From contig NZ_JACHIG010000001.1 of NCBI RefSeq assembly GCF_014203095.1, positions 1,054,001 through 1,118,000 of the forward strand: DNA of 64,000 nt, in the 5' to 3' direction. This stretch comes from Prosthecobacter vanneervenii. GTDB lineage: Bacteria > Verrucomicrobiota > Verrucomicrobiia > Verrucomicrobiales > Verrucomicrobiaceae. The stretch's first letter is position 1. Every line of letters begins with the position of its first letter. Shown here in pieces: positions 18,266 through 27,000 of the stretch. The notes under the pieces are model-generated. The model worked only from the letters and a program-made list of their open reading frames with translations. It was not told the origin of the DNA and searched no databases. A program made the position numbers and the translations under genes.

Positions 18266-18300
18266 AAGCCGCCGGGTGCATGCCGCCCGGCGGCTTTTTT
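18266..18300 (+). terminator. Rho-independent terminator of the first pseudopilin gene
   Basis: An 11-bp stem AAGCCGCCGGG/CCCGGCGGCTT with a 9-base loop, followed by a run of T. It closes the first pseudopilin transcript, so the second gene must have its own promoter between 18300 and its leader. Confidence 0.9.
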
Positions 18301-18382
18301 ATGCTTTGATCTTCAGAACTCCAGCAGCGCCGGCGCCGAACTTCAGTCGTCTCCCGCCCTACCGAGAAAGGTGTCATTTTTT

Positions 18383-18461
18383 TCTCGCATTTCAGAGGCT
18401 GGTTGGGTCTAATCAGATGGATACCGGTTTATTCCGGAGCCACATAACATCATAACCAACC
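18383..18461 (+). promoter_or_regulatory. Structured leader of the second pseudopilin gene (copy 2)
   Basis: An outer helix GGTTGG (18401-18406) pairs with CCAACC (18456-18461). The inner hairpin CCGG-TTTATT-CCGG is extended by TGG/CCA across a small internal loop. The flanking single strands GTCTAAT and ATAACATCATAA are nearly identical to copy 1, while both helices differ in sequence and remain paired. TCTCG lies at the same 18-base distance upstream of the outer helix. It ends 19 bases before the ATG. Confidence 0.65.
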
Positions 18462-18480
18462 CGCAAAACATACGCCTCCA

Positions 18481-19374
18481 ATGAAAACAAAAAGAAACCA
18501 AGCCTTCACTCTCATCGAGTTGTTGGTGGTGATCACGATCATCGCGATTCTCGCGAGCTTGGCCGTGCCCGCCTTCACCATGGTGCAGACCCAAGGCAAC
18601 CAGATGAAAGGCGTGAACAACGCCAAGCAGATCATCCTCTCGCTGAAGCAGTTCTCCAAGGACAATAACAGCCAGTACCCTGATTCAGTCCCCAACCCGC
18701 TGACTGGCAGCCAGGCCCAGACCGCCAATGACGCCTTCCGCTACATGATCCAGGAGCAGATCGTCACCGACGAGCGCATCTTCGGCTGCCCTGCCGGCTA
18801 CACTCCAGACAACGTGATCGGCCAGCCGCCAAACTACGGCAATGCCCTCATGCCCGGCGAAAACCACTGGGCCATGACCGCAGGCCAGACTGACACCAGC
18901 GTGGGCAACATGCCCATCGTGTTTGAAAATCCCGCAACCCAGGGCTGGCCTCCGCAGTGGAACGCCGACCTGGCAGGCCAGGTGAAGCCCGGCCGCACCT
19001 GGACCGGTGGTGCCATCATCATCGGCCGCAACGACGGCAGCGTCTCGGTTGAAAAGCTCAGCGGCAAGCGCGGCATGGTGGGTCCGAAGATCCTGCCAGG
19101 CGGCATGGACTCCTTCACCCAGGCTGCACAGAACATCCCTCAGCGTGTGCTTGGCATCATCTACAGCAACAATGGCATGCAGAGCGGCGGCACTGCCGGC
19201 GGCCCTGGCGGAGCCTTGGGCGGCGTTCCTGGAATGCCCCCTCCCGCCTTTGGCGCACCTGGCGGTGCTCCTGGCGGCCTGCCTGGTGGCCTGCCCCCCG
19301 CACCTGGTGCCCCTGGCCTGCCTGGCGCACCTGCTGCCCCAGGAGGTCTTCCCCCCTCCCCTCTTGGCCAGTAA
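18481..19374 (+). CDS. Type II secretion/type IV pilin-like protein, second of tandem pair
   Basis: A 297-residue paralogue of the preceding protein. The leader MKTKRNQA, the helix FTLIELLVVITIIAILAS and the core (LKQFSKDNNSQYPDSV, DERIFGCPAGYTPDNV, GRTWTGGAIIIGRNDGSV) are closely similar. The C-terminus differs: about 65 residues of almost pure Gly, Ala, Pro and Leu (GGAPGGLPGGLPPAPG). The low-complexity tail may be an exposed flexible region. Own leader and own terminator suggest independent expression. Confidence 0.82.
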   Translation: MKTKRNQAFTLIELLVVITIIAILASLAVPAFTMVQTQGNQMKGVNNAKQIILSLKQFSKDNNSQYPDSVPNPLTGSQAQTANDAFRYMIQEQIVTDERIFGCPAGYTPDNVIGQPPNYGNALMPGENHWAMTAGQTDTSVGNMPIVFENPATQGWPPQWNADLAGQVKPGRTWTGGAIIIGRNDGSVSVEKLSGKRGMVGPKILPGGMDSFTQAAQNIPQRVLGIIYSNNGMQSGGTAGGPGGALGGVPGMPPPAFGAPGGAPGGLPGGLPPAPGAPGLPGAPAAPGGLPPSPLGQ

Positions 19375-19410
19375 TTTTGCTCTAGCCTAAGGCATCATTG
19401 TACCTTCCAC

Positions 19411-19444
19411 GCCGCCGGATGTATCTCATCCGGCGGCTTTTTTT
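19411..19444 (+). terminator. Rho-independent terminator of the second pseudopilin gene
   Basis: An 11-bp stem GCCGCCGGATG/CATCCGGCGGC with a 5-base loop, followed by seven T. It is similar in sequence to the terminator of the first copy, consistent with duplication of the whole transcription unit. Confidence 0.9.
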
Positions 19445-19570
19445 GCACTTCCAAAGGCCGGTTTGAAGGCAAACCACTTGACCCCTTCCCCGGCATCTTG
19501 GATTACTGTCATGTGGCGAAAATTGCAGGCCGCCTGCCGTTTGCCACCCTCTCCCGAAAACCACCTGCAC

Positions 19571-20206
19571 ATGCCGACTTTCCCCACCCCTCGCCATGCA
19601 CTGAACCGCACGCTCATCGGCTCCCTCTGGGCCGCCCTGATGGTTCTGATGCTGGCGGGCAAAGCGAGCGCTTTTGACACGGTGATCCTGGACCCAGGAC
19701 ACGGGGCCCATGACCGTGGCGCAGCAATCGGCTACGTGTATGAAAAGCACCTGGCACTGGACACCGCACGCCGGGTGGAGCAACTGCTGCGCAAAGAGGG
19801 GCTGAAAGTCATCATGTCCCGCAGCCGGGATGTCTTCATTCCGCTGCAAGACCGCTCCGCGCTGGGAAACAGCCGTGGGAATGCCATTTTTGTGAGCATC
19901 CACTACAACTACAACCGCGGCGGCAGCGGCTCCGGAGTGGAGACCTACTACCATTTTTCCTCCAGCTACATGCTGGCAGCATACATCCAAGCCTATCTGG
20001 TGCAGCGCACCGCCATGACCAATCGTGGTGTCAAGAGCGCCAATTTCCATGTTATCCGCGCCACCACGAAAAACCCCGCCGTGCTGGTGGAGTGCGGTTT
20101 TGTCAGCAACTCCACCGAGCGCTCCCACATGCTTACGGGCGAATTTCGCGCCAAGATCGCCGAAGGCATAGCCCAAGGCATCGTGGCGTTTCGCAAGTCC
20201 AAGTGA
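19571..20206 (+). CDS. N-acetylmuramoyl-L-alanine amidase (Amidase_3)
   Basis: The start at MPTFPTPRHALNRTL (19571) is preferred because it leads directly into a signal peptide ending near GKASAFDT; earlier ATGs at 19463 and 19511 are possible. The 211-residue protein is a zinc amidase that cuts the bond between N-acetylmuramate and the stem peptide of peptidoglycan. Zinc ligands and catalytic residues are visible: DPGHGAHD, the glutamate of YEKHLALD, SIHYNYN and the catalytic glutamate in VLVECGFVSN. There is no AMIN domain or other targeting module, so it is a minimal secreted enzyme for cell separation or wall turnover. Confidence 0.9.
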   Translation: MPTFPTPRHALNRTLIGSLWAALMVLMLAGKASAFDTVILDPGHGAHDRGAAIGYVYEKHLALDTARRVEQLLRKEGLKVIMSRSRDVFIPLQDRSALGNSRGNAIFVSIHYNYNRGGSGSGVETYYHFSSSYMLAAYIQAYLVQRTAMTNRGVKSANFHVIRATTKNPAVLVECGFVSNSTERSHMLTGEFRAKIAEGIAQGIVAFRKSK

Positions 20207-20263
20207 GACAGCGTCCTTAGCCGGAACTGTGGTAGGTGCATTCCACGACGTGGATAGGCATCA

Positions 20264-21295
20264 TTACTCCGCTTTTGCAGGCTCCCATTCAAGGGTATCC
20301 AGAGCCTTGATCGCCGCCTGGAAGTAGGGGTCTTTCACATCGTCTGCCATGATGGAAATGGTTCCCAGAATATCTGGCAGAGGCGCCACAAAAGCGGACG
20401 CAGACACCCTGGGCAGCCCCACCTCGACGGGCTTTCCGACCATGAAGGCGTCAGTATAGGACGCCTGACAGCCGACGCCTTTGGCCAGCTTGATCTCCTG
20501 CAGATTCATTGCTCCCTCCACCGACCGGATGACTGCTTTCTGCTGCGCATTTTCAGCCGTACGCCGGATGTCTTCCATCGTGGTGTAACGTGCGGTGCTG
20601 TGAAAAAACGTCATCATCCAGCTTTTGTTGGGATCGCTGGCGGAGAAAAGAGAAACAGTCCATTGCTCTGGCAGTCCGAGTCCTTTGGCGGTGCTCATGT
20701 TGCCCACCCACCAGCCCGAAGGAATCTCGATTTGCAGCCGCCCCAGGTCACCGAAGATGAACTGGCGCCTCCCACCTTTCCACTCAGTGAATGGGCCGCA
20801 GGACAGCGACTGAGCCAGATGCTTGAGCATTGAGCGGTCTTCGTCTTTCGCCGCCGTGACTGATGCCTGCAGATGGATCCACTTGCCACGATAGGCGAGG
20901 CAGCAGATGAGATTTGCCTGTACAGACTTGTCGTCTTTACCGGCGTCGGCGGTCAGGTATTCGACACATTCGCATCCTGGTGCGCTCCATTGCTGCACGC
21001 TGGCCTGCTGGATCTGTGCATTCTGCCTGGCCTGAGCCCAGACATCATCGCGGCAGGCCACGCTGTCTCCACCTGATGCAGCAGGAGGCTCCACCACGAC
21101 CACAAGACTGAAACGCCCGTCGCTGCAACGGTATTCCAGACCGTGCTCATTCGGCATCAGGTTCTCCATCGCGGGCACGGGACCGTCAAAGGTGACCTGC
21201 CAGCCCTGCCCAGCTACGGGAATGACCAATGACTCGGCATGCAGCGAGGCGCAGCAGAGCACACTGATCAGTGATGCTGTGAGGCCTCGGCGCAT
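20264..21295 (-). CDS. Secreted protein of unknown function
   Basis: A 343-residue protein with a signal peptide (MRRGLTASLISVLCCASLHA) and no further membrane segment, so probably periplasmic. The mature part is beta-rich with several cysteines (CSDG, CRDD, CECVEY, ICCLAY) and I recognise no domain. It lies 16 bases downstream of the formate dehydrogenase gene on the same strand and could be co-transcribed, though nothing in its sequence suggests a redox function. Confidence 0.65.
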   Translation of the reverse strand: MRRGLTASLISVLCCASLHAESLVIPVAGQGWQVTFDGPVPAMENLMPNEHGLEYRCSDGRFSLVVVVEPPAASGGDSVACRDDVWAQARQNAQIQQASVQQWSAPGCECVEYLTADAGKDDKSVQANLICCLAYRGKWIHLQASVTAAKDEDRSMLKHLAQSLSCGPFTEWKGGRRQFIFGDLGRLQIEIPSGWWVGNMSTAKGLGLPEQWTVSLFSASDPNKSWMMTFFHSTARYTTMEDIRRTAENAQQKAVIRSVEGAMNLQEIKLAKGVGCQASYTDAFMVGKPVEVGLPRVSASAFVAPLPDILGTISIMADDVKDPYFQAAIKALDTLEWEPAKAE

Positions 21296-21311
21296 ACGAT
21301 CATGTCATGGA

Positions 21312-24071
21312 TTACACCATCTCCATCATGCGCTTCTTCTTCGGTTTGCCGGCGCGCACGAGTTCCACATCGGCGGCCACGACTTTGTACTCGGGGCACA
21401 TCGTATCGCCATCACAGCCCTGGCCGGTGACGTTGTTCACCATGGCGTCGGGGAAATGGAAGGTGGTGTAGAGGATGCCGGGCTTGACCTCATCCGTCAC
21501 ACGGGCCTCCAGTTCCACCTCGCCACGGGCGCTGAAGAGGCGCACGATGTCGCCGCTGCGGATGCCTTTTCGCTGGGCGTCGGCGGGATTGAGGGAAAGG
21601 TAGTCCTGCCCCACGATCTCGCTGTTGCCGGTGCGGCGTGTCATGGTGCCGCAGTTGTAATGTTCCAGGATGCGTCCGGTGGTGAGGATAAAGGGGAACT
21701 CGCCGCGGTGGGTTTCCAGCTCGGTGGATTCCTTCCAGGAGAAGAAATGGAAGTGCCCCTTGCCTCGGGTGAACTGCTCCTGGTGCATGATCTGCGTATC
21801 CACGCCGCCTTCCTTTACAGGCCATTGCAGGCCGTTCTCTCCCAGATTTTCCCAGGTGATGCCTTTGAAGAAGGGAACGATCTGCGCCACCTCCGCCAGC
21901 ACGCCATCTGGCGTATAGTCTGGCTGGGCCACGCCAAAACGCTGCAACACCTCGCAGAGGATCTGGCCGTCGGGCTTGGTGCCGGGCAGCGGCTTCACCG
22001 TAGCGTTCACACGCTGCACGCGACGCTCGGCATTGGTGAATGTGCCGCTCTTTTCCAGGAAGGAGGAGGCGGGAAGAATGACGTCCGCGTACTTGGCGGT
22101 CTCCGTCATGAAGATCTCCTGCACCACGAGGAACTCCAGGCTTTCCATGGCATGGCGTACGTGGTGGGCGTCGGGGTCGGTCTGCACCACGTCTTCTCCC
22201 ATGAGCCAGAGGGCCTTCAGCTTGCCCTCGATAGCGGCATCAAACATCTGCGGGATCTTCCAGCCGGGCTCGGTGGGTGTGGGCACGCCGTAGAAGTCGG
22301 CGTAGCGCTGCTGCACCTGGGGATCGGCCATTTCGTAATAGCCTGCGCCTTGATGCGGCTGGCAGCCCATGTCTGCGGCACCCTGCACGTTGTTCTGGCC
22401 GCGCAGCGGGTTCACGCCCACGCCGGGGCGGCCGATGTTGCCGGTCATCATCGCCAGATTGGAGATAAGCATGACGGTCTTGGCGCCCTGCTGGTGCTCG
22501 GTGACGCCCAGGCCGTGGAAGCTCATGGCGGCCTCAGCAGAGGCGTACTCGATGGCGGCGGCACGAACGAGGTCGATGCTGACGCCAGTGATCTTTTCCA
22601 GCTCGGCAAGATCCAGCGCACGCAGTCCGGCTTCAAACTCCTCCCAGTTTTCGCAGCGCTTTTTGATGAAGTCGGTCTTCACCAGACCAGCATCAAGGAT
22701 GCAGCGGGCAAACATGTTGAGCAGCGCCACGTTGGTGCCAGGGCGGAGCTGCAGGTGGTGCTTGGCATAGGGCACCAGCTCGATCTTGCGCGGATCGATC
22801 ACGATGAGCGGCGTGCCCTTCATGATGTGCTGCTTCAGGCGTGCGCCGGTCACAGGATGGCCTTCCGTGGGATTCGCCCCGATGACGAGGATGCAGCGAG
22901 TGTGCTCGATGTCCTCATACGAATTGGTGGCGGCACCGGTGCCAAAGCTCTTCTGCATGCCCCAGGCGGTGGGCGAGTGGCAGACGCGGGCGCAGCAGTC
23001 GATGTTGTTGGTGCCCATCACGTTGCGGATGAACTTCTGCATGAGGTAGTTTTCCTCATTGGTGCAGCGTGCGGAGGAGATGCCCGCCACCGACTGGCCG
23101 CCGTGGTCCGCCTTGATACGGGTCAGGTTGGTAAAGATGTGGTCGTAAGCCTCTTGCCAGGTGGCTTCCTTGAACTGGCCGTCCGGCTGCTTGATCAGCG
23201 GGGTGCGCAGGCGGTCTTTGTGATTGTAGAACTTGAAGGCAAAGCGCCCCTTGAGGCAGGTGTGCGCGTGGTTCACCTCGGCGTCCACCGGGGCCTGGAT
23301 GCTGAGCACCTGATCACCCTTCGTCGCCACGTTGAGATTGCAGCCCACGCCGCAGTAGGTGCAGATGGTGCGGGTCTTCTTCGTCGCTTCGATGGACTTG
23401 GAGAAAAACACATCGCTGATGGCTGAGGTGGGACAGGCCTGGGAGCAGGCGCCGCAGGAGACGCACTCGGAGTCGGCGAAGGACTGGTCCAGCCCCTTGA
23501 TGATCTTGGCATTGAAGCCGCGGCCATGCATGGAGAGCACGTGCTGGCCCTGGATCTCATCGCAGGCACGCACGCAGCGGGCGCAGTTGATGCACTTGGA
23601 GAGCTCTGACGTCATGTAGGCGTGGGAGAGGTCCTTCTTGCGGTCCAGATGGTTGGCACCGGCAGGATAGCGCACCTTGCGGATGCCCACCTTGGCCGCC
23701 ACGGTCTGCAGTTCGCAGTTGCCGCTCACCTCGCAGGTCAGGCAGTCCAGCGGATGGTCAGTGAGCACGAGCTCGACGATGTTCTTGCGCAGCTTCCGCA
23801 CCTTCTGCGATTCGGTGAAGACATGCATGCCCGCCGTCAGCGGCGTGTGGCAGGACGCCACCACGCGGCGTGGCCCATCGGCCTGCAAAGCGACTTCCAC
23901 CGAGCACACGCGGCAGGCGCCATAGGGATCGAGCTGCGGCGCATCACACAGCGTGGGCACATGGCCGCGCCCGCGATGACGGTCAATGAAATCGAGCAGC
24001 GTATCGCCTTCATTGAAGCTGTAAGCATCGCCGTCGATGAATGCGGTGAGGGTGGAAAGATCCTTGACCAT
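21312..24071 (-). CDS. fdhA: Formate dehydrogenase catalytic subunit, Fe-S rich, cysteine type
   Basis: A 919-residue molybdenum/tungsten bis-MGD enzyme oxidising formate to CO2. In order: an N-terminal 2Fe-2S domain (PYGACRVCSVE), the NuoG-like His-Cys cluster HPLDCLTCEVSGNCELQ, two 4Fe-4S clusters (CINCARCVRAC, CVSCGACSQACP), the MopB 4Fe-4S site CTYCGVGC, and the catalytic domain. The metal ligand is C364 in CARVCHSPT, so this is a cysteine and not a selenocysteine enzyme. The N-terminal relay is typical of NAD-dependent or electron-bifurcating formate dehydrogenases that work with NuoE/NuoF-like subunits, but none lies beside it. No FdhD gene is in the window. The partners must be elsewhere or the enzyme uses another acceptor. 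Confidence 0.92.
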   Translation of the reverse strand: MVKDLSTLTAFIDGDAYSFNEGDTLLDFIDRHRGRGHVPTLCDAPQLDPYGACRVCSVEVALQADGPRRVVASCHTPLTAGMHVFTESQKVRKLRKNIVELVLTDHPLDCLTCEVSGNCELQTVAAKVGIRKVRYPAGANHLDRKKDLSHAYMTSELSKCINCARCVRACDEIQGQHVLSMHGRGFNAKIIKGLDQSFADSECVSCGACSQACPTSAISDVFFSKSIEATKKTRTICTYCGVGCNLNVATKGDQVLSIQAPVDAEVNHAHTCLKGRFAFKFYNHKDRLRTPLIKQPDGQFKEATWQEAYDHIFTNLTRIKADHGGQSVAGISSARCTNEENYLMQKFIRNVMGTNNIDCCARVCHSPTAWGMQKSFGTGAATNSYEDIEHTRCILVIGANPTEGHPVTGARLKQHIMKGTPLIVIDPRKIELVPYAKHHLQLRPGTNVALLNMFARCILDAGLVKTDFIKKRCENWEEFEAGLRALDLAELEKITGVSIDLVRAAAIEYASAEAAMSFHGLGVTEHQQGAKTVMLISNLAMMTGNIGRPGVGVNPLRGQNNVQGAADMGCQPHQGAGYYEMADPQVQQRYADFYGVPTPTEPGWKIPQMFDAAIEGKLKALWLMGEDVVQTDPDAHHVRHAMESLEFLVVQEIFMTETAKYADVILPASSFLEKSGTFTNAERRVQRVNATVKPLPGTKPDGQILCEVLQRFGVAQPDYTPDGVLAEVAQIVPFFKGITWENLGENGLQWPVKEGGVDTQIMHQEQFTRGKGHFHFFSWKESTELETHRGEFPFILTTGRILEHYNCGTMTRRTGNSEIVGQDYLSLNPADAQRKGIRSGDIVRLFSARGEVELEARVTDEVKPGILYTTFHFPDAMVNNVTGQGCDGDTMCPEYKVVAADVELVRAGKPKKKRMMEMV

Positions 24072-24287
24072 GGGTGCGCGCGTGAGGTGGTAGGGGTGGA
24101 GAACAGTTTAATGAATAGAACCGCTCTCGGGAAGGTGTTTTCGCAGGAAAATCATGTGTTTTTCGGGTGCGGTGCGATGTCGAAAAGCTCTCGGCATCAG
24201 GCCGAATCTATCAACGCTCAGCGTGCGCACGAAGACGCACCGCCGAAATTTATCGACCGCGCGATCACTGGAAGCCCTTAAGGGCCG

Positions 24288-25193
24288 TCACTCCCGCACA
24301 ATCTTCGGCTCGATCTGCAGGCATCGTAGTTTTCCACCCTGCAGCCACCCTTCGTCGTTGCGGAGGATGGCGCGGAGGGTTTTCGGCGGGGTGGAACCGC
24401 TGATGTAGGTATCCGCTTTGATCAGAGTGATGGTGAGGGTGCCGTCGGAGTGGAGGAGGAGAGTCTGGGGCTTGTCGCTGTCGAACCAGCCATCTTCGGT
24501 AAAGGCGATGATCTTGTCGGCTTCGCGCTGGTTCTTGCAGATGCGGGCCTCGGAGGTGGCGGGTCGGAGGATGAGGGTGATCTGGTCGCCCTTTTCGGTG
24601 ACGGTGGAGGTCCAGGCGGCGCTGGGCTGCTCGGCTCGGTCGCGTTCGGCTTCGAAAAGCGGGTGCCATTGTTTATCCAGCCCGGCGGCGGCGGCCACGG
24701 GGAGACTCAGACTGAGATCCAAGGATGCGGGGTGGCAGGTATTGCCACAGCACATCCAGGAGGCGGTGCCGCCGAGGGTGAGCGTCTGCCCCGGCTTGAG
24801 ATCGGCGGGAGGGGTGATCTGGGTGCGCAGCATGACATCGCGCTCGAATCCCTGCGCCTTGATCTGAAACATGAGGGTGCGCTCGGGCTCGGGATAGACA
24901 AGCGGCCCGGCCTTCCAGCCACGTGGCAGATTCCACTTCATCTGCGTGGCCACGCCGACGATGCCAGGAAAGCGCCAGTAGGTGTGCCAGCCGTGCTGAT
25001 GCTGCAGCCAGAGGCCGACGGTGAAGGGCTGACCAGGAACGATGGCGGTGGTCTCGGAGACGAGTTGAATCTTGAGGCCGGTCTGGGAGAAAGCTGAAGG
25101 CTTAAAGATGAAAAATGCCAGTAGGAGCAGCAGCAGAAAGCGGCAGGAACTGCCGAGGGACACGTGTGTCTGCGAACGGTTGAAGGTGAGCAT
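24288..25193 (-). CDS. DsbD N-terminal-domain protein, secreted
   Basis: The start at MLTFNRSQTHVSLGSS (25193) places a hydrophobic signal segment (FLLLLLLAFFIFKPSAF) close to the N-terminus; the frame is open to 25289 without similarity. The 301-residue protein resembles the periplasmic N-terminal domain of the thiol-disulfide transporter DsbD, with WHTYWRFPG and the cysteine motif CCGNTCHP at C148, C149 and C153. The membrane and thioredoxin domains of DsbD are absent. Such stand-alone domains pass electrons to periplasmic thiol proteins. A thioredoxin gene follows upstream on the same strand. A 12-bp palindrome GCCCTTAAGGGC (24275-24286) follows the stop. Confidence 0.75.
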   Translation of the reverse strand: MLTFNRSQTHVSLGSSCRFLLLLLLAFFIFKPSAFSQTGLKIQLVSETTAIVPGQPFTVGLWLQHQHGWHTYWRFPGIVGVATQMKWNLPRGWKAGPLVYPEPERTLMFQIKAQGFERDVMLRTQITPPADLKPGQTLTLGGTASWMCCGNTCHPASLDLSLSLPVAAAAGLDKQWHPLFEAERDRAEQPSAAWTSTVTEKGDQITLILRPATSEARICKNQREADKIIAFTEDGWFDSDKPQTLLLHSDGTLTITLIKADTYISGSTPPKTLRAILRNDEGWLQGGKLRCLQIEPKIVRE

Positions 25194-25341
25194 GTGGAAA
25201 GGCAGAACGAGGGGTGGCGGCGGAATGCTGCGGGCTCGGCGGCCCGCGCTCCGGAAGGGGCAGTATGGATACGCGCCTGAGTGGGGCAAATGGTTCCCAA
25301 GATTGGGGAAAGGAAGAACAAGCGCGTGTGCCTGCTCTGCG

Positions 25342-25378
25342 AAAAAAAAACACCGCAGGGACTGGCCTGCGGTGTTTT
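25342..25378 (-). terminator. Rho-independent terminator downstream of thioredoxin gene
   Basis: The 9-bp stem CACCGCAGG/CCTGCGGTG (25351-25359 with 25367-25375) has a run of nine A on its left side, which is a T run on the minus strand. It follows the stop of the minus-strand thioredoxin gene by about 50 bases and separates it from the DsbD-domain gene. Confidence 0.85.
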
Positions 25379-25424
25379 ACGAATACCCTGGGATGCAGAG
25401 CGGGAAGATGGGAACCAGCTTCGC

Positions 25425-25754
25425 TTACGCGAGTGCGGCGAGGCGCTTGGTCAGGGCGTCTTTGGACTGCACGCCGACGACGCTTTCCACAGCCTTGCCG
25501 CCTTTGAAGAAGACGAGCATTGGGATGGAGCGCACGCTGAACTGTGCGGAGAGATTGGGCGCTTCATCCACATTCACCTTGCCGATCTTGACCTTGCCGG
25601 CCTGCTCTTTGGCGAGGTCGTCGAGGATGGGTCCCAGCATGCGGCAGGGCCCGCACCATTCAGCCCAGAAGTCCACGATCACCGGAACGGTGGAGGAGGA
25701 GATTTCGGCTTCAAAATTTGCTTCGGTGAGGGTGACGACTGCTTCGCTGGCCAT
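25425..25754 (-). CDS. trxA: Thioredoxin
   Basis: A 109-residue classical cytoplasmic thioredoxin with active site W33-C-G-P-C37, the buried aspartate in VDFWAEW and the cis-proline in VRSIPMLVFFKGG. Length and motif spacing match the family exactly. It reduces protein disulfides using thioredoxin reductase, which is not in the window. It is closed by its own terminator, so it is probably a single-gene transcript. Confidence 0.96.
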   Translation of the reverse strand: MASEAVVTLTEANFEAEISSSTVPVIVDFWAEWCGPCRMLGPILDDLAKEQAGKVKIGKVNVDEAPNLSAQFSVRSIPMLVFFKGGKAVESVVGVQSKDALTKRLAALA

Positions 25755-26019
25755 GATGTGGATAGGGTGGGGTGGAGAGAAAGGTTACGGCCGCACGCTG
25801 GCATCGGAGACACATGAATCAACGAAAGTTTTCGCCTACCCGGCCCAACAGGCTGAAAAAAGCGCCCACGGCCGAATGTGACGACATTTCCAGCAGCCCC
25901 AAAGATTGGAGTCAATCGAGCAAAAGATTCATTTAGGAGGGGTTGTTACCAGGAAGAATTGACGAATGTGAAAAACTCTTTCTTGCCGTTTCGGAGGACT
26001 CACGGCTGAATGGCTGTCC

Positions 26020-26838
26020 ATGAAGCCAAGCCGCCACTCTGCGGGCCTGACGGGCCGGAGGTTGAAGCGTCTGCTGCATCAGCTGTGCGATCGCGCACAA
26101 GATGATGTGCGGAGGATGGCCGCGCACGAAGAGAGCGCCACCCACCAGCTGCGCGTGCGCATGAAGAAGATGCTGGCGCTGCTGCGGCTGGCGCAGGCAG
26201 GCATGGAAGAGCAGACGATGCAGGCCATGCGGCAGCACCTGCGTACGGTGAAAAACGCCTGCGCCGGAAACCGGGAGCAGGTGGTACGCTGCAGGCTGCT
26301 GGACAAACTGGCGCGCCGCTTTCACCTGGCACCGCGCCACCGCCCGCAGATCACGGGAGCTACGGCCAAGGCACCTGCCGCCGCAGGGCTGCTGCACCAG
26401 CTTTATGCGATGGGTCGTCTGATCGACAGCACCTGCATCGAGACGCTGACGGAGGAGCAGATTTTAGAGGAGCATGCGCGCTGCTACCGCAAGGGGCGGC
26501 GGCTGATGAAGGAGTCGTGCGAAACGACGAACTCCCGCACGCTGCACCGCTGGCGGCACCGGGTGAAGGACCTGTATTTCCAAACGCTGGCGCTCTCCCA
26601 CCTGCGCGGGGCGGCCCGGCGCATCCGGCGCACACAGCGCCTGGGACATCTGCTGGGGCGTGACCAGGACCTGGCCAATCTGGCGACGGAGCCCGCTTTT
26701 GCCGTGCGGCGCAGCCCGTGGCAGGAGGTGATGCAGGAGCACCGCGAGGAGCTGCGGGAGCGCTATCTGGCACTGGGGCACAAGCTGTATGCACCGCACA
26801 ACACGCGGTTCAGCGGACGGATCATGCAGAGTGTGTGA
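26020..26838 (+). CDS. CHAD-domain protein
   Basis: A 272-residue basic, all-helical protein with the two halves of a CHAD domain. The conserved histidine helices are HQLRVRMKKMLALLRL near residue 43 and LHRWRHRVKDLYFQTL near 178, each followed by further Arg/His-rich helices. CHAD domains bind polyphosphate through these basic faces. The usual CYTH triphosphatase partner is missing, both in the protein and next to it. There is no signal peptide. Confidence 0.85.
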   Translation: MKPSRHSAGLTGRRLKRLLHQLCDRAQDDVRRMAAHEESATHQLRVRMKKMLALLRLAQAGMEEQTMQAMRQHLRTVKNACAGNREQVVRCRLLDKLARRFHLAPRHRPQITGATAKAPAAAGLLHQLYAMGRLIDSTCIETLTEEQILEEHARCYRKGRRLMKESCETTNSRTLHRWRHRVKDLYFQTLALSHLRGAARRIRRTQRLGHLLGRDQDLANLATEPAFAVRRSPWQEVMQEHREELRERYLALGHKLYAPHNTRFSGRIMQSV

Positions 26839-27000
26839 GCGCCATCCGGAATGTGCCAAGCACCAGCAGCTACTGCATTCGAGCATTTGGTGGTATGGAC
26901 GCATCACACGTTTCGTTCGCATGCGGATGATGCTGAAAACCGCTCTAGGTAGTACAAGGCTTGCTGGACACAACAAGCCCCCCTGCCCCAGCGCGCAGAC

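Noticed and set aside
22965..22995. Possible selenocysteine site in the formate dehydrogenase
   Set aside because: The codon at the metal ligand is TGC (Cys), not TGA.
21192..23426. 744-codon plus-strand open frame
   Set aside because: Antisense to the formate dehydrogenase gene; long shadow frames are expected at this GC content, and it has no domain.
26839..27000. Possible small gene between the CHAD gene and the anti-sigma-like gene
   Set aside because: Short frames only, without coding character; simply a convergent intergenic gap.
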